DNA from: Prevotella sp.
GTDB lineage: Bacteria; Bacteroidota; Bacteroidia; Bacteroidales; Bacteroidaceae
Length of the DNA: 49,951 nucleotides
Direction of reading: 5' to 3'
Assembly (NCBI GenBank): GCA_017467565.1
Contig: JAFUSV010000084.1
Coordinates: 1 to 49,951 of the forward strand
Shown here one piece after another: positions 35,614 to 44,319 of this stretch. The position numbers and the translations under genes were made by a program. Position 1 is the first letter of the stretch. Each line of letters starts with the position of its first letter. The notes below the pieces were generated by a model that had not been told where the DNA came from, did no database searches, and saw nothing but the letters and a program-made list of their open reading frames with translations.

Positions 35614-36783
35614 TTACTTTTTACCTTCTAAAAGTTTATAGTATTCTGCAAGGCCGAGGAGGTAGCAGCCGGTGCCATAGTCTTCGAAGTCGGGCATCGA
35701 CGTAAAGGTGACGGGTTGTCCGGCCGAGGGATCCTTGCCCGTGCCCTGATTCCAACCCAGGAAACCGTCCTTGTGCAAACAAGACTGGAGTGCCTGCCAG
35801 GCTTTATCGCAGGCGGGACGATACACTTTCTCCTTCAGTATGCCCTGCTGAATGCCCCACGACATGCCGTAGAGGAAGAGTGCTGTGCCCGTCATTTCAG
35901 GATCGGGATAGACCGCATCGCTGACGAGGCTGGCGTGCCAGAAACCGTCGGCATGCTGACAAGCCAGCAAACCTTTCGACATAAGCAGGAAGTCCTTTTT
36001 CAGTTCCTTGTATTCCTTGCTCTTGGGCGACAACTGGTTCATGCAGCGCACGAGTGCAGCATATACCCAACCATTGCCACGGCTCCAATAGCAGTTTTTG
36101 CCGTCCTTCTCCTTGTAGGGAGGCACGTAGTCGGCATCGCGCCACCACAGTCCCTCTTTGACATTGAAGAGTCCACCGCCGCACTCGTTACGGCTCCAGC
36201 GATACATCTTCATGCCGTGGTCGCGATACTTCTGGTCGCCAGTCAGCTTGGCTACTTGCATATAGAGCGGCATAGCCATCTGGATGGCATCAATCCACGT
36301 CCACCAACCGTAAATAGAGGGCTGTGTGCCCTTGGTTTTGGCGGTGGCATTCTTTTTGTCGTTTGGTGTCACCATCTGGTGGTCCAGGTTGGCAATCACG
36401 TTGGCCAGCAATACTTTATAATCCTTGCCAGTGTAGGGCAGCAGGTCGACATAGGTCTGAGCGCAGCACTGATCGTCGGCGTCGCACGTGTTTACGCCGT
36501 TTCGCGGTGTCCACTGGTGGAAGTCGGCCCATTTCATGGCATAGTCGATGTAGCGCTGTTGTGGGTCAATAGCGTTGAGCGCCATCAGTCCTTCATAGTA
36601 GACGGCACGTGTCCAGAGCGACGAAGGACGCACGCGCTTGACGTTGGTGGGGATGGTCGGGTCGGCATACTTCGTCATAAAGTAGTCGTTGGTGCAACGG
36701 GCAGCGTCGAGGACGGGCTGCTGGGCGAAGGTTGCTGTGGCCAAACCACAGCATGCAATGCAAGTAATGAGTAATCGTTTCAT
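35614..36783 (-). CDS. GH105 unsaturated rhamnogalacturonyl hydrolase
   Basis: A 389-residue secreted (alpha/alpha)6-barrel enzyme with a signal peptide ending TATFAQ (about residue 21). Family blocks include RPSSLWTRAVYYEGLMALN, NTCDADDQCCAQTYVDLL with the catalytic aspartate of YteR-type enzymes, and CYWSRGNGWVYAALVR. It removes the 4,5-unsaturated galacturonate that rhamnogalacturonan lyases leave at the non-reducing end, exposing rhamnose for GH106. It follows the GH2 gene by 15 bases and precedes the GH106 gene by 17, in one operon. Confidence 0.92.
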   Translation of the reverse strand: MKRLLITCIACCGLATATFAQQPVLDAARCTNDYFMTKYADPTIPTNVKRVRPSSLWTRAVYYEGLMALNAIDPQQRYIDYAMKWADFHQWTPRNGVNTCDADDQCCAQTYVDLLPYTGKDYKVLLANVIANLDHQMVTPNDKKNATAKTKGTQPSIYGWWTWIDAIQMAMPLYMQVAKLTGDQKYRDHGMKMYRWSRNECGGGLFNVKEGLWWRDADYVPPYKEKDGKNCYWSRGNGWVYAALVRCMNQLSPKSKEYKELKKDFLLMSKGLLACQHADGFWHASLVSDAVYPDPEMTGTALFLYGMSWGIQQGILKEKVYRPACDKAWQALQSCLHKDGFLGWNQGTGKDPSAGQPVTFTSMPDFEDYGTGCYLLGLAEYYKLLEGKK

Positions 36784-36798
36784 ATTTTATCTTTTTTA

Positions 36799-39177
36799 TT
36801 ATATTGTTTCCAGTTTGGTGATGGTGTCCTTGAAAGCCTGCGACTTGGTGCGAAGCGTGACCTTCGAGGGCTGGCGACCGCTGCGCAGAATGACCATAGC
36901 CTGACCCTGCCAGAGGCGGACGTGCTGCTGGGTGGCAATCTCGTCGGTGGTGATGTCGCCGTTAGTGACGGCCACGATGCTGGCGTCGCCGTCTATGCTG
37001 AACTGCAGTTCATCGTTGTTTGACAAGCAGCGACGTCCCTTGCTGTCGACGACAGTCAGTCGAACATGCTGCAAATCCATACCATCGGCCTGCCACTGCT
37101 GGTTGTCGGGCTCGGCAATGATCCTGACCGGTTTGCCGGTCGTTTCCAGCGCATGGCGGGCAACAGCTTTGCCACCCTTGTAGGCGACAGCCTCCAGCTT
37201 ACCTTTCTTATAGTCAATCTCGCCCCAGCGAATCTGGTTGCGCAGCTTGGCACCGGTGGCGTTCGGCTTGCGGCCCAGACTCTTGCCGTTGAGCAGCAGT
37301 TCCACCTCGTCGCCGTTGGTGTAAATGTAGATGTTAGCCTTGGTGCCCTCTTGGCGGTTCCAGTTTTCGGTCATGCGGTCGTTGCCCATCTTCACGCCGT
37401 TCCACATCTCGGCATTCTCGCTTTCCAGAATGGCCAGATGTACCACCGGTTCTTCGGGTTTAAAGAACGAGCGCATGTAGTAGGCCTTTGGTTTGGGGTC
37501 GAGCGAGATGTAGAACACGCCCTGTGCCCAACCCTTCTGGGGCCAGCCGAAACTCTCGCCCAGATAGTCGATAGCGCCCCAGTAAGCCAGTCCGATGACC
37601 TTGTCCAGGTCCATTTCAAAGAAGTTCTGGCCCATGGCCTGCGTCGATGCTTCGCTCTGGTAGAACGTCATCCACGGGAATCGGCGTCCGTCGCCGGGGA
37701 AGTACATATACCTATAATTATAGGCCTGAATATCGGTCTGCATGGCCAGGTCGCACGGCAGCGAGTCGGTCTCCCAGTTGCGATAGCGCGGATGCATGGC
37801 CACGGTGACCTTGCGCGTAGAATCGTAGCGCTCCAGCACGGGCTTCATCATTTTGTAGCACGTCACGCCCCAGTCGTTGAACGGCTGGTTGGGGTCTTGC
37901 TGCAGTTCGTTGCCCAGGCTCCACAGGACGACACTGGGCGAGTTGCGGTCGCGCTTCACCCACTCCTGGATGTCGTAGGCAAAGTGGTTCATGAACGGCA
38001 CACGGCTGCCCGAGTGCTGGCGTGTCCACTTGTCGTAAAGTTCGTCGACCACCAGAATGCCGTACTTGTCGCAGAGTTCAATGAACTGGCGCGAGTAGGG
38101 ATTGTGCGAGGTGCGGATGTGGTTCATGCCGAATTCCTTCATCAGCTGTATGCGCTTCTCGATGGCCCGCGGATAGGCTGCAGCACCCAGTGCGCCCAAG
38201 GTGTGGTGGTTGGCATAGCCCTTCAGCAGCACCTTCTTGCCGTTCAGCTTCAGTCCGAACGAAGGACCGTATTCGATGGTGCGGATGCCGAAGCTGGCTT
38301 CTGCTTGGTCGGCCACGCTGCCGTCTTCCTTCAGCAGTTGGCAGACGGCCTTGTAGAGGCGCGGCGTGTCGAGGTCCCACAGTTGTGGCGACGGAATCTC
38401 CATTTCAGGGCTCTGCATCTCCAGCGTGCGCGACTGCGGGTTGCGCCCCTTCTTGGCCACCGTCTCGGCCACCAGTTGTCCGTCGGGGTCGTAGATCATC
38501 ACCTTCATGCGTGTCTCCTTCATGCGTGTGCGGTTGGTGTACTCTGCCGACAGCTGCACGTAGCGGTTCTGACGCGTTGTGATGTATAGCGGATGGCGCC
38601 CGAAGTAGAGGTCGCTGGGCGTGGTGACCAGGTTGACGTTGCGGAACAGACCGCCGCCGGTGTACCAGCGCGATGCCTTCTCGTTCTGCGTCTCGGCCTT
38701 GACGACGATTTCGTTGGGCTGACCGTGTTTCAGCTGATTGGTGATATCAATTTCGAAGCCTACGTAGCCATAGTCTGTGCCTCCGATGCGCTCACCGTTC
38801 AGGTAAACGTCGGCCGTAAGCATAATGCCCTCGAAATCGAGCAGCACGCGGCGGCCCTTTAATTTTTCATCTTTAATATTTAATAGCTTCCTGTACCAGC
38901 CCGTGCCCATCTCCTTGAAACCGCGAGCCGACAGACGGCTCTTGATGTTGGCAGCTGCGTCAGTGTTGTCGGCTTTCTCGTCAGCCGACGGAGCCACCCA
39001 CGGCTGGCTGATCTGGAAATCGTGGGGAACGTTGACCACCTCTGTCTGCTTGAAGGCGGCGTCGCGGCTGAACTCCCATCCGAAGTTCAGCGTTTCTGTC
39101 TGCCGCTGCGCCATGGTGGCCGTTGCAGTCAACAGAGCTACAGAAAGTAGTGAAATAAATTGTTTCATAGTGTTCAT
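36799..39177 (-). CDS. GH2 beta-galactosidase-like glycosidase
   Basis: A 792-residue secreted glycoside hydrolase family 2 protein with a signal peptide (ending TATMAQ), a sugar-binding jelly-roll domain (30-200), an Ig-like domain and the TIM barrel. The acid/base glutamate is in VVLWSLGNELQQD and a nucleophile candidate in TFYQSEAST. The C-terminal part (DNQQWQADGMDLQHVRLTVVDSKGR) looks like DUF4982/BIG-type domains of galactosidases. The loop RKLLNIKDEKLKGRRVL at about residues 97-113 is encoded by an ATGAAAAATTAAA-type array (38857-38885). It is the first gene of the leftward operon. An internal ATG at 39168 is also possible. Confidence 0.9.
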   Translation of the reverse strand: MNTMKQFISLLSVALLTATATMAQRQTETLNFGWEFSRDAAFKQTEVVNVPHDFQISQPWVAPSADEKADNTDAAANIKSRLSARGFKEMGTGWYRKLLNIKDEKLKGRRVLLDFEGIMLTADVYLNGERIGGTDYGYVGFEIDITNQLKHGQPNEIVVKAETQNEKASRWYTGGGLFRNVNLVTTPSDLYFGRHPLYITTRQNRYVQLSAEYTNRTRMKETRMKVMIYDPDGQLVAETVAKKGRNPQSRTLEMQSPEMEIPSPQLWDLDTPRLYKAVCQLLKEDGSVADQAEASFGIRTIEYGPSFGLKLNGKKVLLKGYANHHTLGALGAAAYPRAIEKRIQLMKEFGMNHIRTSHNPYSRQFIELCDKYGILVVDELYDKWTRQHSGSRVPFMNHFAYDIQEWVKRDRNSPSVVLWSLGNELQQDPNQPFNDWGVTCYKMMKPVLERYDSTRKVTVAMHPRYRNWETDSLPCDLAMQTDIQAYNYRYMYFPGDGRRFPWMTFYQSEASTQAMGQNFFEMDLDKVIGLAYWGAIDYLGESFGWPQKGWAQGVFYISLDPKPKAYYMRSFFKPEEPVVHLAILESENAEMWNGVKMGNDRMTENWNRQEGTKANIYIYTNGDEVELLLNGKSLGRKPNATGAKLRNQIRWGEIDYKKGKLEAVAYKGGKAVARHALETTGKPVRIIAEPDNQQWQADGMDLQHVRLTVVDSKGRRCLSNNDELQFSIDGDASIVAVTNGDITTDEIATQQHVRLWQGQAMVILRSGRQPSKVTLRTKSQAFKDTITKLETI
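38857..38885. repeat. ATGAAAAATTAAA-type array, copy 2 (inside GH2)
   Basis: On the minus strand AAATATTAAAGATGAAAAAT continues with TAAAGGG. It encodes LNIKDEKLKG between two strands of the jelly-roll domain and keeps the frame. Confidence 0.75.
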
Positions 39178-39192
39178 AGTTTGTTTTCATCG

Positions 39193-39225
39193 GCAAAGAT
39201 ACGAAAAAATGTGAATTAGGCCAAA
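39193..39225 (-). promoter_or_regulatory. Promoter of the leftward pectin operon
   Basis: On the minus strand TTTG (39225-39222), a 20-base spacer and TATCTTTGC (39201-39193) lie 15 bases before the ATG at 39177. It overlaps the upstream half of the divergent promoter at 39230-39263, so one bound regulator could act on both operons. Confidence 0.75.
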
Positions 39226-39229
39226 AAAA

Positions 39230-39263
39230 TTGCTGTTTTTTACAGAAGAATGACTATCTTTGC
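39230..39263 (+). promoter_or_regulatory. Promoter of the rightward pectin operon
   Basis: TTG (39230-39232), a 22-base spacer and TATCTTTGC (39255-39263). The open frame starting at ATG 39250 cannot be used because it overlaps the box; the gene starts at 39298. Confidence 0.65.
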
Positions 39264-39297
39264 ACCAATAATTACAAACTGCAATGCTAAAACAAAA

Positions 39298-40698
39298 ATG
39301 ATGAGAAGATTTTTTTACGTGCTGCTGGGCTGTCTGCTGACGGCCTTTGCGCAGGCCAATGGCGTGTATAACGTGCGCGATTTCGGAGCCAAGGGCGACG
39401 GCCGTACGCTCGACTCGCCAGCCTTTAATGCAGCTATCCAGAAAGCTGTCAGCCAGGGTGGGGGACGCATCGACGTGCCAGCCGGCCAGTATCTCTGCGG
39501 CAGTATCCGTCTGGACAACGACATCGAGCTGCACCTCATGGCAGGCGCGACCATCGTGGCTGCTCCGGCCAAGATGAAGGCTTACGACGAGAGCGAGGTG
39601 TTTGGCGGACCGGAATATCAGGACGGTGGTCATACCTATTTCCACAATTCGCTGATCTGGGCCGACGGCAAGCAGAACGTGTCGATTACGGGGCGCGGCA
39701 TGATTGACGGCGTGGGCCTGACCAAGAAGGACACCGAGCGCGCCGGACAGGTGCAGGGCGGCTCGATAGGCACGGGCGACAAGGCCATTGCGCTGAAGCT
39801 GTGCAAGAATATCTTGATTCGCGACATCACCATTTTCCGCGGTGGCCACTTTGCCATCATCGTCACCGGTTGCGAACGCGGCACCATCGACAATGTCACC
39901 ATCGACACCAATCGCGACGGCATCGATATCGATTGCTGCAAATACCTGACCGTGCAGAACACGAAGGTCAACACGCCCTCCGACGATGCCATTGTGCTGA
40001 AGTCGAGCTATGCGCTGAAGGCACCGGTGTTGTGCGAGCATATCCTGGTGAACAACTGCCTGGTGACGGGCTACAAGCTGGGCACTTTCCTCGACGGCAC
40101 CTATCAGCCCGAAAAGGTGAACTGGGTCTGCGGGCGCATCAAGTTGGGCACCGAGTCGAACGGCGGCTACCGTAACATCGCCATTTCCAACTGCACCTGC
40201 ATGTGGTCCAGTGGTCTGGCCTTCGAAGAGGTTGACCAGGGACGCATGGAAAACATTGTCGTGTCGAACATCTCCATGTCGCACGTCCACCATTATCCTA
40301 TTTATATCACGACCGGTTGTCGCAATCGCGGCCCGAAGGAGCGCACCGACGTCTCCTCGGCCCGCGACATCTATATCAGCAATGTCGTGGCCGACGACTG
40401 CGACTCGCTGGCCTCCATCATCATTACCGGCATGGATGGCACGCCCATCCGCAACGTCAACCTCTCTGACATCCGCATCCAGTATCGTGGTGGCGGCAAG
40501 AAGGTCGACAAGCCCTATCGCGAACAGGGCACCAACTATCCCGAACCCCGCTGGGCCGGTCCGACGCCTGCCTACGGTCTGTATGCCCGCCACGTCGACG
40601 GGCTGACGGTGCGCAACGTGCGCTTCGAACTGATGCGCCCCGACGAGCGCCCCGACATCGTGCTGGAGGACGTCGTTAATGAAAGAATAGAAAAATAA
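39298..40698 (+). CDS. GH28 polygalacturonase / rhamnogalacturonan galacturonidase
   Basis: A 466-residue secreted right-handed beta-helix enzyme of family GH28 with a signal peptide (MMRRFFYVLLGCLLTAFAQA). VYNVRDFGAKGDGRTLDSPAFNAAI is the usual start of the fold. The catalytic region DTNRDGIDIDCCKYL and PSDDAIVLKSS holds the family aspartates, and the later CRNRGPKERTDVSSARDIYIS block is seen in Bacteroidetes members. It probably removes galacturonic acid from homogalacturonan or from deacetylated rhamnogalacturonan ends. The second ATG (39301) is equally likely. Confidence 0.9.
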   Translation: MMRRFFYVLLGCLLTAFAQANGVYNVRDFGAKGDGRTLDSPAFNAAIQKAVSQGGGRIDVPAGQYLCGSIRLDNDIELHLMAGATIVAAPAKMKAYDESEVFGGPEYQDGGHTYFHNSLIWADGKQNVSITGRGMIDGVGLTKKDTERAGQVQGGSIGTGDKAIALKLCKNILIRDITIFRGGHFAIIVTGCERGTIDNVTIDTNRDGIDIDCCKYLTVQNTKVNTPSDDAIVLKSSYALKAPVLCEHILVNNCLVTGYKLGTFLDGTYQPEKVNWVCGRIKLGTESNGGYRNIAISNCTCMWSSGLAFEEVDQGRMENIVVSNISMSHVHHYPIYITTGCRNRGPKERTDVSSARDIYISNVVADDCDSLASIIITGMDGTPIRNVNLSDIRIQYRGGGKKVDKPYREQGTNYPEPRWAGPTPAYGLYARHVDGLTVRNVRFELMRPDERPDIVLEDVVNERIEK

Positions 40699-40727
40699 AA
40701 GGAATAAAAACAAAACATAGAAAAGCG

Positions 40728-41903
40728 ATGAAACGACTGTTATTTTCCGTTTGTCTGGCTTGCGGCAGCTTGATGGCTGCTGAAGCCCAGCAGATTGACA
40801 CCTTGATCAACAAGGTGAGTGCACAACCCTTTACGGTTTCGCTGGCCGTGCCCGACGGCAACTACCGCGTGACCGTCACGCTTGGCAACAAGAAGAAAGC
40901 CGGGCAGACCGTGGTACGCGCCGAGAGCCGCCGCCACTATTTCGACCCGATAGTGACGAAGAAGGGCAAGTTTGAAACCGTGTCGTTCGTGGTCAACAAG
41001 AAGAACGCACAGATTGACGCCAACACGCGCGTAAAACTGAAGCCCCGCGAGCTGACCTACAAGAACTGGGACGACTCGCTGAACCTCTCGTTCTGCGGCC
41101 CGATGCCCGCCGTGCAGCGCATCCAGGTTGAACCGGTCAGCCATGTCACCACCGTCTTCCTCTGTGGCAACTCCACCGTTGTCGACCAGGAGAACGAGCC
41201 GTGGGCATCGTGGGGCCAGATGATTACCCGCTGTTTTGGCGAGGGCGTGGCCTTTGCCAACTATGCCGAAAGCGGCCTGTCGTGCACCACGTTTCTGGCG
41301 CAGCTCCGTCTGGACAAGATTCTGACGCAGCTGAAGCCGGGCGACTACGTCATCGTAGAGTTCGGCCACAACGACGAGAAGGAGAAGAAGGCTGGCGACG
41401 GCGCGTGGTACTCTTACTCGCGCAACCTGAAAATCTTTGCCGATCGCGTAAAGGCGGCTGGCGGACACATCATTTTCTGCACGCCTACGGCCCGTCGTGC
41501 CTTCAAGAACGGGCGCAACCAGAACACGCACGGCGAATATCCTGAAGCCATGAAGGCCGTGGCCCATCGTGAGCATGTGCCCGTCATCGACCTGACAGCC
41601 ATGTCGACCACGTTCTACGAGGCGCTGGGCGAAGAGGGGTCGAAGCAGGCTCTGGTTCACTATCCCATGGGCACCTTCCCCGGACAGGAAAAGGCGCTGG
41701 CCGACAATACGCACTTCAATCCCTTTGGTGCGTGGGAAATTGCCAAGATGATTGTGATGGGGCTGAAGCGGATGGATTCGCCGCTGGTGCAGCATCTGCG
41801 TGCCGACTGGCAGGACTTCAACCCCGCACAGCCTGACGACCCGTCGGCCTTTGTGTGGCATATGTCGGCTGGTTCGAATCTGACGAAGCCGGATGGAAAT
41901 TAA
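40728..41903 (+). CDS. CE12 rhamnogalacturonan acetylesterase
   Basis: A 391-residue secreted SGNH hydrolase with a signal peptide (ending AAEAQ), an N-terminal beta-sandwich (about 25-130) and a CE12-type esterase domain. The nucleophile is the serine of FLCGNSTVVDQ, GHNDEKEKK is block III, and the Asp/His pair is in DNTHFNPFGA. It removes acetyl groups from rhamnogalacturonan I so that backbone enzymes can work. It follows the GH28 gene by 29 bases. Confidence 0.9.
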   Translation: MKRLLFSVCLACGSLMAAEAQQIDTLINKVSAQPFTVSLAVPDGNYRVTVTLGNKKKAGQTVVRAESRRHYFDPIVTKKGKFETVSFVVNKKNAQIDANTRVKLKPRELTYKNWDDSLNLSFCGPMPAVQRIQVEPVSHVTTVFLCGNSTVVDQENEPWASWGQMITRCFGEGVAFANYAESGLSCTTFLAQLRLDKILTQLKPGDYVIVEFGHNDEKEKKAGDGAWYSYSRNLKIFADRVKAAGGHIIFCTPTARRAFKNGRNQNTHGEYPEAMKAVAHREHVPVIDLTAMSTTFYEALGEEGSKQALVHYPMGTFPGQEKALADNTHFNPFGAWEIAKMIVMGLKRMDSPLVQHLRADWQDFNPAQPDDPSAFVWHMSAGSNLTKPDGN

Positions 41904-41930
41904 TGGTTTATGGTTAATGATTATAAGGAT

Positions 41931-42248
41931 ATGAAGCGATTTGGATTTAAGATGCAACTGAAGGCAGGGTGCGAGCAGGAGTATGAGCGCCGCCACGCTG
42001 CCATTTGGCCCGAACTGGTGGAGATGATTCACGCAGCGGGAGTGAAGAACTACAGTATTTTTTGGGACCGCGACACCAATCTGCTCTTTGCCTATCAGGA
42101 GTGCGAGGGCGAGGGTTCGTCGCAGGACACTGACCACGTCGATCCTATTACGCAGCGCTGGTGGGACATGATGGCCGACATCATGGAGGTGAATCCTGAC
42201 AATTCGCCCGTCACTATTCCGTTGCAAGAAGTCTTTCATTTAGATTAA
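41931..42248 (+). CDS. rhaM: L-rhamnose mutarotase
   Basis: A 105-residue cytoplasmic protein of the RhaM/dimeric alpha-beta barrel family: KRFGFKMQLKAGCEQEYERRHAAIWPELVEMI, then YSIFWDRDTNLLFAYQE and the conserved DPITQRWWDMMADIME. It interconverts alpha- and beta-L-rhamnose. GH106 enzymes invert and so release beta-L-rhamnose, which fits a mutarotase in the same locus ahead of rhamnose isomerase. An in-frame ATG at 41910 lies in a GGTTTATGGTTAATG-like spacer and is probably not the start. Confidence 0.93.
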   Translation: MKRFGFKMQLKAGCEQEYERRHAAIWPELVEMIHAAGVKNYSIFWDRDTNLLFAYQECEGEGSSQDTDHVDPITQRWWDMMADIMEVNPDNSPVTIPLQEVFHLD

Positions 42249-42290
42249 AGATGAAAGATGAAAGATTAAGATGAGAAAATTAGAGATGAA
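42246..42290. repeat. ATGAAAGATGAAAGATTAAGATG array, copy 3 (intergenic)
   Basis: GATGAAAGATGAAAGATTAA and a variant (GATGAGAAAATTAGAGATGA) fill the gap between rhaM and the GH35 gene and reach its start codon, the same vocabulary as the in-frame copies. Confidence 0.75.
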
Positions 42291-44316
42291 GCATCTGTAT
42301 TTTTTATTATCTGTTTTCCTACTCAGTCAAACGGTGGCGGCGCACGCTGCCGACTTCGGCAAGCCCGTCACGTGGGACAGTCGGAGCCTGATCGTTGACG
42401 GACAGCGCGTCTGTCCCGTGATGGGCGAGATTCACTACTCGCGCCTGCCCGAGAACGAGTGGGCCGACGAGGTGCGGAAGATGAAGGAGGGTGGGGTGAC
42501 CATCATTGCCACCTACGTGTTTTGGAATCATGTGGAGGAGCAGGAGGGCATTTTCCGCTGGGACGGTCAGCGCTCGCTGCGCCGCTTCATCGAGGTGTGC
42601 AAGGCCGAGGGGCTGCCCGTGGTGCTGCGCGTGGGTCCGTTCTGTCATGGCGAGGTGCGCAACGGCGGCATTCCCGACTGGATGTTTCAGAAGGGCTGCA
42701 AGATGCGCGACCAGAACCCTGTGTTTCTGGGCTACGTGGAACGCCTCTACCGGCAGATTTTCACGCAGGTGCAGGGCTTGCAGTGGAAGGACGGCGGACC
42801 GCTGCTGGCTTGCCAGTTCGACAATGAGTATCGCGGACGTGGCGAATACCTGATGGCGCTGAAGCGGATGGCACTCCAGATCGGTTTCGACCTGCCGTTC
42901 TACACCCGCACGGGGTGGCCCGAACTGCGCACGCCCGTGCCCTATGGCGAGATGCTGCCCCTTTATGGCGACTATGCTGACGGCTTCTGGGAGCGCTCCA
43001 TCAAGGAGACGGCAGGTAACTACTACAAAGCCTTCAATTTCAAGGCTTTCCGTTCCAGCACGGCCATTGCCACCGAACAGCTGGGCGAACAGAAGGAGCG
43101 ACTGAACAAGGGCGACGAACAGTACCCCTACTTTACCTGCGAACTGGGTGGCGGCATGGCTACGGCCTACCATCGCCGTCCGTACCTCTATCCTGAGGAT
43201 GCCTACGCCATGGCGCTGGTGAAGCTGGGCAGCGGCTCTAATCTGCTGGGCTATTACATGTATCACGGCGGCACCAATCCCGACGGGCTGACATGGCTGA
43301 ACGAGATGCAGCGCACCGTGGCCACCAACTATAACGACATGCCCGTGAAGAACTACGACTTCCAGGCACCGCTGGGCGAGTTTGGCCAGCGCTATCCGCA
43401 CTACTACACCCTGCGCAAGCTGCACCTCTTCATGCACGACTGGGGCGAGCAGCTGGCTCCGATGGAGGCGTCGTTTCCCGCCCCGCAGGACATCCGGAAG
43501 GGCGACGACTCGGCCCTGCGCTGGAGCGTGCGCTCGAAGGACGGCAGCGGCTTCATCTTCATCAGCAACTACGAGCGGCTGCAGCAGCTGACGGCCAAGC
43601 GTAACGTGCAACTGGAGGCTTGCGGCGTCAAGTTGCCCCGACTGACCATTCCTGCCGGCATGATGTGCATTCTGCCCGTCAACGTCGACGGCATCCGCTA
43701 TGCCACGGCGCAACTCGTGGCCAAGCGCGACGGCAAGATTTACATGGAGCAGCTGAAGGGCATTCCCACGACCATCTGCGTCGACGGCAAGACGCTCCGG
43801 AACGTGAAGGCCAAGGGCGTGGCTGCGCCGGTGTATAAAAACATCTACCTGCTGACCAGCGAAGAGGCTGGGCGGCTGTTCCTGAGTGGAGATACCGCTC
43901 CGCAAGCCTCTATTGCTCAGCCTACGCTGACCAAGGTTCGCGAGGCTGGTCCACTGCGCACCATCACCATCGGTGTGAACAAGGTGGCCGAGGAACCTAC
44001 TGACGCTGACTTCGAACAGGCCGCTGTCTATACGATTGAACTATCCGCTCAACGCTCACCTCTGAGCTCTCACCTCTTGAAAATCGACTATCGCGGCGAC
44101 TGTGCCCGCCTCTACGCCAACGGGAAGCTCATAGCCGACCACTTCCAGTATGGCCGCCCGATGCTCTACGGCCTGTGGCGGCTGCCCAAGGACTGCCGCG
44201 AGCTGGAGCTGCGCATTCTGCCCATGCAGAAGGATGCTCCCATCTACCTGCCCCGCGAGGCCGACAAGACGCCGGGTGAAGCCGTGAAACAGATAGAAAT
44301 CATCAATTGCAATTAG
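42286..44316 (+). CDS. GH35 beta-galactosidase
   Basis: A 676-residue secreted family 35 enzyme with a signal peptide (MKHLYFLLSVFLLSQTVAAHA). The start VCPVMGEIHYSRLPENEWADEVRKMKEGG is diagnostic. The acid/base glutamate is in LLACQFDNEYRG and the nucleophile in YFTCELGGGMATAY; NLLGYYMYHGGTNPDG follows. It would trim beta-linked galactose from pectic galactan side chains. Residues near 587-600 (LSAQRSPLSSHLLK) look like a repeat-encoded insert (44046-44080). An ATG at 42271 is in frame but lies within the spacer array. Confidence 0.92.
   Translation: MKHLYFLLSVFLLSQTVAAHAADFGKPVTWDSRSLIVDGQRVCPVMGEIHYSRLPENEWADEVRKMKEGGVTIIATYVFWNHVEEQEGIFRWDGQRSLRRFIEVCKAEGLPVVLRVGPFCHGEVRNGGIPDWMFQKGCKMRDQNPVFLGYVERLYRQIFTQVQGLQWKDGGPLLACQFDNEYRGRGEYLMALKRMALQIGFDLPFYTRTGWPELRTPVPYGEMLPLYGDYADGFWERSIKETAGNYYKAFNFKAFRSSTAIATEQLGEQKERLNKGDEQYPYFTCELGGGMATAYHRRPYLYPEDAYAMALVKLGSGSNLLGYYMYHGGTNPDGLTWLNEMQRTVATNYNDMPVKNYDFQAPLGEFGQRYPHYYTLRKLHLFMHDWGEQLAPMEASFPAPQDIRKGDDSALRWSVRSKDGSGFIFISNYERLQQLTAKRNVQLEACGVKLPRLTIPAGMMCILPVNVDGIRYATAQLVAKRDGKIYMEQLKGIPTTICVDGKTLRNVKAKGVAAPVYKNIYLLTSEEAGRLFLSGDTAPQASIAQPTLTKVREAGPLRTITIGVNKVAEEPTDADFEQAAVYTIELSAQRSPLSSHLLKIDYRGDCARLYANGKLIADHFQYGRPMLYGLWRLPKDCRELELRILPMQKDAPIYLPREADKTPGEAVKQIEIINCN
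44046..44080. repeat. CGCTCACCTCT-type repeat inside the GH35 gene
   Basis: CGCTCAACGCTCACCTCT is followed by GAGCTCTCACCTCTTG. The CTCACCTCT unit occurs twice here and also in the SemiSWEET-end array at 21486-21533. It adds about 10 codons in frame. Confidence 0.55.
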
Positions 44317-44319
44317 CCC

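Noticed and set aside
41870-41890. GGTTCGAATCT, similar to a tRNA T-loop
   Set aside because: It lies inside the CE12 coding region and no acceptor or anticodon stems surround it. No tRNA was found in the window.
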